A stretch of DNA of 57,273 nucleotides from Caballeronia grimmiae (GTDB lineage Bacteria; Pseudomonadota; Gammaproteobacteria; Burkholderiales; Burkholderiaceae): the NCBI RefSeq assembly GCF_000698555.1, contig NZ_JFHE01000035.1, positions 1 to 57,273 on the forward strand, given 5' to 3'. The translations under genes and the position numbers were made by a program. Positions 24,594 through 31,826 of this stretch are shown here, piece after piece. The notes beneath the pieces are model-generated. The model ran no database searches, was not told where the DNA came from, and was given only the letters and a program-made list of their open reading frames with translations. The number at the start of each line of letters is the position of its first letter. Within the stretch, counting starts at the first letter, position 1.

Positions 24594-26066
24594 ATGACGC
24601 AAGCATTCTTCAACGAGATGTTCGAGCGCAATACTCTGGAGGTGCGCGGCGTGCCTCCATCGGCGTTTCGGGGTGTCGGCGATCCGCGCACGCATTACCG
24701 CGAGTTCCTTGACTGGCTGAGCGCGCAAAGCGAGCAGCAAATCGACCTAAAGCGAGCGGAAGCGGATCTGAATTTTCGCCGCGTCGGCATCACATTCGCC
24801 GTTTATGGCACGAGTGATCTTCCCGGCATCATCCCCGAGCGAACCATTCCGTTCGACGTCATTCCGCGCATTTTTCCCGCAGACGAATGGAGGGCGCTCG
24901 AACGCGGTCTCAGGCAGCGCGTCAACGCGCTGAATCGTTTTATTCACGACATCTATCACGATCAGGACATCGTCCGCGCGGGCATCATTCCCGAAGCGCA
25001 GATCGTCGGTAACGCGCAGTATCGGCCGCAGATGCGCGGTGTCGACGTGGCGCGAGATATCTACGCGCATATCGCCGGCATCGATATCGTGCGTGCGGGA
25101 CAGGGCGAGTTCTACGTGCTCGAAGATAACCTGCGCGTGCCGTCCGGCGTGTCGTACATGCTGGAAAACCGCAAGATGATGATGCGGCTCTTTCCCGATC
25201 TCTTTGCGCGCAATCGCGTGGCGCCGGTCGCGCACTATCCCGACTTGTTGCTCGATACCTTGCGCGCCGCGGCGCCTGCCGGAGCGGACAACCCCAATGT
25301 CGTCGTGATGACACCGGGCATGTACAACTCCGCGTATTTCGAGCATGCGTTTCTGGCGCAGCAGATGGGCGTGGAACTGGTCGAGGGACAAGACCTGTTC
25401 GTCGATGGCGGTTACGTCTATATGCGCACGACGCAAGGGCCGCAGCGTGTAGACGTTATCTATCGCCGCATCGACGATGACTTTCTCGATCCGCTCGTGT
25501 TTCGCTCGGACTCCGCTTTAGGCGTCGCGGGACTGATTTCCGCGTATCGCGCGGGCAAGGTGTCGCTTTGCAATGCGGTAGGCACGGGCATCGCGGATGA
25601 CAAATCCATCTATCCGTATGTCCCGGACATGGTGCGCTTCTATCTCGGTGAAGAGCCGATACTGAACAACGTACCCACATGGATGTGCCGCAAGCCCGAT
25701 GATCTGAAGTACGTGCTCGCGCATCTGCCCGAACTGGTCGTCAAGGAGACGCACGGCGCGGGCGGTTACGGAATGCTTGTCGGACCGGCATCGACAACGG
25801 CGCAGATCGAAGAATTCCGCGCCGTGCTCGAAGCCAATCCGGAGAAGTACATCGCGCAGCCGACGCTCGCGCTTTCCACTTGCCCTACTTATGTCGAAAC
25901 GGGCATCGCGCCGCGCCATATCGACTTGCGACCCTTCGTCTTGTCCGGGACCGAAGTGCGGATGGTTCCTGGCGGCCTGACGCGCGTTGCGTTGCGAGAA
26001 GGCTCGCTCGTCGTCAATTCGTCGCAAGGCGGGGGCACCAAGGACACGTGGGTGTTGGAACGCTAA
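24594..26066 (+). CDS. circularly permuted ATP-grasp protein (predicted peptide/amide ligase)
   Basis: This 490-residue protein is of the circularly permuted ATP-grasp type (DUF404/DUF407 architecture). Landmarks are YGTSDLPGIIPERTIPFDVIPR, RFIHDIYHDQDI, the YVLEDNLRVPSGVSYMLENR segment and, near the C-terminus, VVKETHGAGGYGMLVGP followed by RMVPGGLTRVALREGSLVVNSSQGG. The aspartate/asparagine of EDNLRVPSG and lysine of VKETHGAGG are the expected ATP/Mg contacts. ATP-grasp enzymes activate a carboxylate as acyl-phosphate and join it to an amine or thiol. The family is predicted to build or attach short peptides, without a proven substrate that I know of. It lies 56 bases before the alpha-E gene and is a paralogue of the N-terminal half of the 31.8 kb fusion. 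Confidence 0.93.
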   Translation: MTQAFFNEMFERNTLEVRGVPPSAFRGVGDPRTHYREFLDWLSAQSEQQIDLKRAEADLNFRRVGITFAVYGTSDLPGIIPERTIPFDVIPRIFPADEWRALERGLRQRVNALNRFIHDIYHDQDIVRAGIIPEAQIVGNAQYRPQMRGVDVARDIYAHIAGIDIVRAGQGEFYVLEDNLRVPSGVSYMLENRKMMMRLFPDLFARNRVAPVAHYPDLLLDTLRAAAPAGADNPNVVVMTPGMYNSAYFEHAFLAQQMGVELVEGQDLFVDGGYVYMRTTQGPQRVDVIYRRIDDDFLDPLVFRSDSALGVAGLISAYRAGKVSLCNAVGTGIADDKSIYPYVPDMVRFYLGEEPILNNVPTWMCRKPDDLKYVLAHLPELVVKETHGAGGYGMLVGPASTTAQIEEFRAVLEANPEKYIAQPTLALSTCPTYVETGIAPRHIDLRPFVLSGTEVRMVPGGLTRVALREGSLVVNSSQGGGTKDTWVLER

Positions 26067-26122
26067 GAACACTAAGGCGCTGAAGGGCGGATGGACCACC
26101 AAGACACAAAGCGAGAAAACCC

Positions 26123-27151
26123 ATGCTAAGCCGCACCGCGGATCATCTCTTCTGGATGGCGCGTTATACCGAGCGCGCCGAGAACACCGCGCGCATGCTC
26201 GACGCAAACTATCAACTCTCGCTCTTGCCGCAATCGGACGAATACGCGGAACTCGGCTGGCGCGCAATGCTGTCGATCTCCGAGTTGAGCGGCACCTACT
26301 CGGCGGCGCATCACGGGATGAAGAGCCGGGAGGTCATTGACTTCATGGCGCGCGACATGATGAATCCGTCGTCGATTCTCAGTTGCCTGCGCGCCGCGCG
26401 GGAAAATGCACGCGCGGTCCGCAGCTCGACGAACAGCGAACTGTGGGAAACGCTCAATACGACGTGGCTCGATGGTCAGCGCATGCTTGCCGATGGCATC
26501 CTCGATCGCGAGCCGTATACGTTCTTCGAATGGGTGAAGTTCCGCTCGCACTTGTCGCGCGGCGTTCAGCTCGGCACGCTCGTCAAGGACGATGCGTTTT
26601 ATTTCATGCGGCTGGGCACGTTCATCGAACGTGCGGACAACACGGCGCGCATCCTCGATGTCAAGTTCGAGATGATGGAGCAGCGAGCCGACACATCCGC
26701 GCAGCCCTTCGACTATCACCATTGGACAGCGGTGCTCGGTTCGGTATCCGGCTTCGAGGTTTATCGCAGGGTATATCGCGATGTCATCACACCGGAGCGC
26801 GTCGCCGGCTTGCTGATTCTTTATCGTGACTGGCCGCGTTCGATGGCCGCGAGCATCGCCGAAGTCGAAGAACTGATCGCGCGAGTCACGAAAGGCCGCG
26901 AATCGGACGCCGCACATTTAGCCGCGCAATTGAGTGCGGAATTAAAGAACGGCGACATCGGCGCGATCCTGCAAGGCGATCTGCACGCCTATCTCGTTCA
27001 CTTTCTTGCGCGAGTGAATGATCTCGCAAGTCAGATCAGCCGCGAGTTCCTGCTGCCTATTGCACCGGAAACGACGGAGACACCGCAAGCGCCGGCGTCT
27101 TCGCCGACGCCGACACAGTCGCAGTCACAATCGCAAAGCTCGTCGAGTTGA
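26123..27151 (+). CDS. alpha-E domain protein (DUF403)
   Basis: This 342-residue, mostly helical protein is the stand-alone alpha-E domain that accompanies circularly permuted ATP-grasp proteins. It opens with the family signature LSRTADHLFWMARYTERAEN and repeats the related motif MRLGTFIERADNTARILD mid-protein; the conserved Glu-Arg-Ala-(Glu/Asp)-Asn core recurs in both. No classic catalytic motif is visible. A role as scaffold or acceptor partner for the ligase is inferred from constant co-occurrence. The last 30 residues are a low-complexity Pro/Ser/Gln/Thr tail, probably disordered. It is encoded directly after the ATP-grasp gene. The same domain is fused to an ATP-grasp in the 860-residue protein downstream. 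Confidence 0.93.
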   Translation: MLSRTADHLFWMARYTERAENTARMLDANYQLSLLPQSDEYAELGWRAMLSISELSGTYSAAHHGMKSREVIDFMARDMMNPSSILSCLRAARENARAVRSSTNSELWETLNTTWLDGQRMLADGILDREPYTFFEWVKFRSHLSRGVQLGTLVKDDAFYFMRLGTFIERADNTARILDVKFEMMEQRADTSAQPFDYHHWTAVLGSVSGFEVYRRVYRDVITPERVAGLLILYRDWPRSMAASIAEVEELIARVTKGRESDAAHLAAQLSAELKNGDIGAILQGDLHAYLVHFLARVNDLASQISREFLLPIAPETTETPQAPASSPTPTQSQSQSQSSSS

Positions 27152-27159
27152 ACGTGCTC

Positions 27160-28221
27160 TTATCGCCTGGCCGCCGCCGCCACGACACGATGCACGAAAC
27201 GCAATTTGTCGATCACGGGCGGCGCAAGCGCGAACGGATAACCGTCCGGCATGCCGAGACTGCGGTTCAGGCTGTTCAGTACATACGTGAGCGGAAACCA
27301 GCGAGTCATGAGGTTATCGAACGTAGTTTCTTCGATAGGCGTTTGATCGGTGAGCGTCGGTTCATTCGGACTGTCCGGCACCAGCACGAGACCGCAGGAC
27401 ACGGCCGTATCGAGCGTATCGACGATATGCAGATAATGCGCCCACGTCTCCGCCCAGTCTTCCCAGGGGTGCATCGTTGCGTAGGCGCTGATGTAGTTGT
27501 CGGCCCAGTTGGGCGGCGGACCTTCCTTGTAATGGCGGTCGAGCGCCGCCGAATAGTCTTGCTGTTCGTCGCCGAAAGCGGTGCGGAATGCCTTGACGCG
27601 GGGCGTATCCGCGATCAGGCGATCGAAGAAATAGTGCCCTGTTTCATGGCGGAAATGGCCGAGCAGCGTGCGATACGGTTCGTGAAGCGAAGAGCGGACC
27701 TTCTCGCGATGGGCGTCGTCGGCCTCGGCGATGTTCAGCGTAATGAGGCCATTGTCATGGCCCGTCATCACGCCTTTGCCTTCCGCATCGGCTTCGAGGA
27801 ACTGGAATTCGAGCCCGTGCTCCGGATCTTCCTGACGAGACTTTACATCGAGGCCGAGCTCGTCGAGCGTGTAAAGCAGACGACGCTTCGCGTTCTCGAG
27901 CCGATACCAGTAAAGACGGTTGTTGGGCTGCGTGAGATTGGGGATGGTGCTCGTCAACTGACAGGAACAGCACAACGTATCGTCGGAGTCCGCAGGAATG
28001 ACCCAGTTGCAGACATTCTCCACGGAATAGTTGTGACAGGGCTTATAGAACGAATCTTGAGCGAGCGGATGCAGGCTTTTCCAGCGGCCGTCTTCATTCT
28101 CCTCGAAGGCGCTGATCTGACTCAACTCGGGCACGAACCCGAGCCGTGCGCCGCATTTTTCGCAGTGCGTGTTTTCGAAGAACACGAGTTGATTGCATCG
28201 ATTGCAATGGAAGGTCTTCAT
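27160..28221 (-). CDS. zinc-ribbon and HExxH metallopeptidase-like protein (Peptidase_Mx type)
   Basis: This 353-residue protein has an N-terminal zinc ribbon (CNRC at residues 6-9 and CEKC at 20-23), another cysteine cluster CCSC near 84, and a gluzincin-like HETGH motif at 192-196 within LLGHFRHETGHYFFDRL. Downstream DWAETWAHYLHIVD may supply the third zinc ligand. It resembles the putative zinc-binding metallopeptidase family often found beside alpha-E and transglutaminase genes. The start is placed at MKTFHCNRC because upstream sequence in frame is not conserved-looking. It lies antiparallel, nine bases from the alpha-E gene end and 131 bases from the divergent transglutaminase gene, inside the island. 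It is a candidate for trimming peptides made by the ligases. Confidence 0.87.
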   Translation of the reverse strand: MKTFHCNRCNQLVFFENTHCEKCGARLGFVPELSQISAFEENEDGRWKSLHPLAQDSFYKPCHNYSVENVCNWVIPADSDDTLCCSCQLTSTIPNLTQPNNRLYWYRLENAKRRLLYTLDELGLDVKSRQEDPEHGLEFQFLEADAEGKGVMTGHDNGLITLNIAEADDAHREKVRSSLHEPYRTLLGHFRHETGHYFFDRLIADTPRVKAFRTAFGDEQQDYSAALDRHYKEGPPPNWADNYISAYATMHPWEDWAETWAHYLHIVDTLDTAVSCGLVLVPDSPNEPTLTDQTPIEETTFDNLMTRWFPLTYVLNSLNRSLGMPDGYPFALAPPVIDKLRFVHRVVAAAARR

Positions 28222-28352
28222 GTTGGGGACCGGAAGGAGGGATCGGGCCGAATATTGCGCGGTGGGCCAGCGCGATGGTTGCAAGGAGCGTGCCGCTCGC
28301 CCGGCGATGCCCGAGCCCGCTAACAGAAAGAGAACTGATCGAGGAGTTGCGT

Positions 28353-31300
28353 GTGTCTATTCGCGTCGCGTTGAACCATGTCACGCATTACCACTATGAC
28401 CGCCTGGTCGGCCTCTCGCCGCAAGTAGTGCGCTTGCGGCCCGCACCGCATTGCCGTACGCCAGTGCTTTCGTATTCGTTGCGCGTCGAGCCAGAAGAGC
28501 ACTTCATCAACTGGCAACAGGACGCGTTCGCGAACTATCAGGCGCGGCTCGTTTTCCCCGAGAAAACACGGGAATTCAAGGTGACGGTCGATCTCGTCGC
28601 GGAGATGGCCGTCTACAATCCATTCGATTTCTTCCTCGAACCGTCTGCGGAAACGTTTCCCTTTAGCTACGCGCCGGATCTAAGGCACGACCTCGCGCCT
28701 TACATGATCAAGCGTGAGTTGACGCCGCGCTTTGCGGCCTTCATCGAGAGCATCGACCGCTCGTCGGCACATCCTACGGTGGACTTTCTCGTCGAACTGA
28801 ATCAACGCCTGTCGCAGGACATTCGCTATCTGATTCGCATGGAGCCGGGCGTGCAGACGCCGGAGGAGACGCTTGCGCGCGCAGCAGGATCATGCCGCGA
28901 TTCGGGATGGCTGCTCGTGGAAACGCTGCGGCATCTGGGGCTGGCGGCGCGTTTTGTATCGGGCTATCTGCTGCAACTCGCGCCCGACACGAAGTCGCTC
29001 GATGGTCCGAGCGGCACGGAAGTCGATTTCACCGACTTGCACGCCTGGTGCGAAGTCTTCCTGCCCGGCGCAGGCTGGATCGGCTTCGATCCGACTTCTG
29101 GATTGCTGGCGGGCGAGGGGCATATCCCCGTTGCCTGTACGCCGGAACCGGACAGCGCAGCGCCGGTGTCCGGCGCCGTCGAAAAGTGCGAAGTCGAGTT
29201 CAGTCACGCGATGTCGATCGAACGCGTGCTCGAAACACCGCGCGTCACGAAACCTTATAGCGAGGAGGAATGGGACGCGGTGCTGCACATGGGCGCGCAG
29301 GTCGATGCGCAACTCGACGCCTCGGACGTACGCCTGACGATGGGCGGCGAGCCGACCTACGTCTCGGTACGCGATCGCGATGCACCCGAATGGAACACCG
29401 ACGCGCTCGGGCCGACCAAGCGCGCGTACGCGGTATCGCTGATGAACAAGCTGCGCGCGCAGTATGGCGATGGCGGCTTTCTGCACATCGGTCAGGGCAA
29501 GTGGTATCCGGGTGAGCAGTTGCCGCGCTGGGCGTTGTCGCTTTACTGGCGCGCGGATGGCGAGCCATGCTGGACCAACCCCGCGCTTTTTGCCGACGAA
29601 AGGCATCCGGCGAACTATACGTCCGACGACGCCGCCCGTTTCATCGAGCATCTGGCCGGCAAGCTGTCATTGAATTCAGAATTCATTCAGCCCGGCTACG
29701 AAGACACGTGGTACTACCTGTGGCGCGAACGCCGGCTGCCCGTCAACGTCGATCCTTTCGACTCCCGCCTCGACGATGAACTGGAACGCGTGCGCCTGCG
29801 CCGCGTCTTCGATGCGGGTTTGCCATCGGTGATCGGCTATGCGTTGCCGATTGCGCGCGTCGAAGCCGATGCCGCGCAGCCCGCGCGATGGACGAGCGGT
29901 CCGTGGTTTCTGCGCGACGAACGCATGTACCTTGTTCCGGGCGATTCCCCGATGGGTTACCGCTTGCCCCTCGATTCGCTGCCGTGGGTGTCGGAAGGCG
30001 ACTACCCTTGGCAACACGAGCACGATCCGTTCGCGCCATCAGTCCCGCTGCGACGGGCCGCCGAGCTTCGCGTGCAATATGCGGATTTGAATGCGGCATC
30101 CGGCATGCGGCATTCAAAAAACCGCATGCAAGCGGATTCGACAACGGCGAACACCGAGCGCATGCCTGCGCATGGCGAATCGGCCGCATGGGTCGCACGC
30201 ACAGCAGTGTGCGTCGAAGCACGCGATCCCGCACGCGCTGCTGGCCCGAAGGCCGAAGCGCAGGCGTTGGAGAAGGGCGGCCAGGGCAGCAAGCTGATTC
30301 ATGTCTTCATGCCGCCGCTGACGGGTATCGACGATTATCTGGACTTGCTCGCCGCCGTCGAAGCGACCGCTGCAGAGCTTGAGGTTCCCGTCATCATCGA
30401 AGGCTATCCGCCGCCGCGCGATGCGCGGCTCAAAGTGCTGCAAGTCACGCCCGATCCTGGCGTGATCGAAGTGAACATTCATCCGGCGTCGAACTGGAAG
30501 GAACTGGTCGATCACACCGAGTTTCTCTACAACGCAGCGCACGAGTCGTATCTGAGTCCCGAGAAATTCATGCTCGATGGCCGGCACACCGGAACGGGCG
30601 GCGGCAATCACTTCGTGCTCGGCGGCGCCACGCCGCCCGATAGTCCGTTCCTGCGACGCCCCGATCTGCTCGCGAGCCTCATCGCGTACTGGCACAACCA
30701 TCCGTCGCTGTCGATGCTGTTCTCCGGTCTATTCATCGGCCCGACGAGTCAGGCGCCGCGCGTCGACGAGGCGCGCAACGATCAGGTCTACGAGCTCGAG
30801 ATTGCATTCGCGGAACTTCAGCGACAGATCGACCTGCTCGGCGGGCGCGACAGCGCGGCCGTGCCGCCGTGGCTCATCGATCGCATTCTGCGCAACATCC
30901 TGATCGACGTGACGGGCAACACGCATCGCGCGGAATTTTGCATCGACAAATTGTATTCACCAGACGGTTCGACCGGCCGGCTCGGGCTGCTGGAACTGCG
31001 CGGCTTCGAGATGCCGCCGCATGCGCGCATGAGTCTCGTGCAGCAGTTGCTGTTGCGTGCGCTCGTCGCCCGGTTCTGGCAGACGCCGTACACCGCGCGC
31101 CTCACGCGCTGGGGCACGGAATTGCATGACCGCTTCATGCTCAGCACTTTCGTGCAGATGGACTTCGACGACGTGCTGACCGACCTGCGCGACGCGGGCT
31201 TCGCATTGGAGCGCAACTGGTTCAATCCGCATTTTGAATTCCGTTTTCCGCTCGTGGGTGAATACGATACGAACGGCCTCTCGCTCAGCATCCGCAATGC

Positions 31301-31784
31301 GCTCGAGCCCTGGCATGTGCTGGGCGAGACGGGGGCGATCGGGGGCACGGTGCGTTACGTCGACTCGTCCGTGGAGCGGCTCGAAGTGCGTGTCATCGGC
31401 ATGAACGATAACCGCCATGTGGTGACCGTCAACGGCGAGCGGCTGCCGCTGCAATCGACGGGGCGTGTGAGCGAATACGTCGCGGGCGTGCGCTTTCGTG
31501 CGTGGAGTCAGGCGCAATCGCTGCATCCGACAATCGACGCCCATGCGCCGCTCACGTTCGATATCGTCGATACATGGACAGGCCGCTCGATCGGCGGCTG
31601 CCAGTATCATGTGGCGCATCCGGGCGGGCGAAACTATGCGACGTTCCCCGTCAACGCCTATGAAGCGGAAAGCCGCCGGCGAGCACGCTTCTTCGCGAGC
31701 GGCCATACGCCGGGGCGCGTGGAGACGGAGCCGCTGGAACGCAGTATCGAGTTTCCGTTCACACTCGACATGCGCCGTCTTTGA
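28353..31784 (+). CDS. large transglutaminase-like protein with DUF2126 domain
   Basis: This protein of 1143 residues starts at GTG with a GAGGAG site at 28341-28346; an ATG-led longer frame upstream overlaps the metallopeptidase gene and is not protein-like. The N-terminus has the bacterial transglutaminase beta domain (VALNHVTHYHYDRLVGLSPQ). The papain-like core follows, with Cys near 181 (GSCRDSGW), His near 230 (DLHAWCEV) and Asp near 246 (GFDPTSG). From about residue 320 the DUF2126 region begins (VRLTMGGEPTYVS, HIGQGKWYPGEQLPRWALSL, RHTGTGGGNHFVLGG). It appears to combine a peptidase or amidase with a second, possibly glutamine-synthetase- or ATP-grasp-related, module of unknown activity. 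Residues about 580-645 look like a low-complexity insertion. The ATP-grasp/alpha-E fusion follows after 42 bases. Confidence 0.92.
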   Translation: MSIRVALNHVTHYHYDRLVGLSPQVVRLRPAPHCRTPVLSYSLRVEPEEHFINWQQDAFANYQARLVFPEKTREFKVTVDLVAEMAVYNPFDFFLEPSAETFPFSYAPDLRHDLAPYMIKRELTPRFAAFIESIDRSSAHPTVDFLVELNQRLSQDIRYLIRMEPGVQTPEETLARAAGSCRDSGWLLVETLRHLGLAARFVSGYLLQLAPDTKSLDGPSGTEVDFTDLHAWCEVFLPGAGWIGFDPTSGLLAGEGHIPVACTPEPDSAAPVSGAVEKCEVEFSHAMSIERVLETPRVTKPYSEEEWDAVLHMGAQVDAQLDASDVRLTMGGEPTYVSVRDRDAPEWNTDALGPTKRAYAVSLMNKLRAQYGDGGFLHIGQGKWYPGEQLPRWALSLYWRADGEPCWTNPALFADERHPANYTSDDAARFIEHLAGKLSLNSEFIQPGYEDTWYYLWRERRLPVNVDPFDSRLDDELERVRLRRVFDAGLPSVIGYALPIARVEADAAQPARWTSGPWFLRDERMYLVPGDSPMGYRLPLDSLPWVSEGDYPWQHEHDPFAPSVPLRRAAELRVQYADLNAASGMRHSKNRMQADSTTANTERMPAHGESAAWVARTAVCVEARDPARAAGPKAEAQALEKGGQGSKLIHVFMPPLTGIDDYLDLLAAVEATAAELEVPVIIEGYPPPRDARLKVLQVTPDPGVIEVNIHPASNWKELVDHTEFLYNAAHESYLSPEKFMLDGRHTGTGGGNHFVLGGATPPDSPFLRRPDLLASLIAYWHNHPSLSMLFSGLFIGPTSQAPRVDEARNDQVYELEIAFAELQRQIDLLGGRDSAAVPPWLIDRILRNILIDVTGNTHRAEFCIDKLYSPDGSTGRLGLLELRGFEMPPHARMSLVQQLLLRALVARFWQTPYTARLTRWGTELHDRFMLSTFVQMDFDDVLTDLRDAGFALERNWFNPHFEFRFPLVGEYDTNGLSLSIRNALEPWHVLGETGAIGGTVRYVDSSVERLEVRVIGMNDNRHVVTVNGERLPLQSTGRVSEYVAGVRFRAWSQAQSLHPTIDAHAPLTFDIVDTWTGRSIGGCQYHVAHPGGRNYATFPVNAYEAESRRRARFFASGHTPGRVETEPLERSIEFPFTLDMRRL
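30091..30129. repeat. direct and inverted repeats inside the DUF2126 gene
   Basis: ATGCGGCAT occurs twice (30091-30099 and 30105-30113). GCATGCGG at 30103-30110 pairs perfectly with CCGCATGC at 30122-30129 around an A-rich 11-base spacer. The repeats sit where the encoded protein leaves conserved sequence and enters a low-complexity linker, which suggests a later expansion or insertion. Confidence 0.75.
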
Positions 31785-31826
31785 ACATAGCGAACAGCGC
31801 ACGCATACCACACGGAAGAGACGACC

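Noticed and set aside
28146..28352. N-terminal extension of the DUF2126 protein
   Set aside because: It overlaps the divergent metallopeptidase gene and encodes Arg/Ser-rich sequence; the GTG behind GAGGAG begins at the conserved transglutaminase N-terminal domain.
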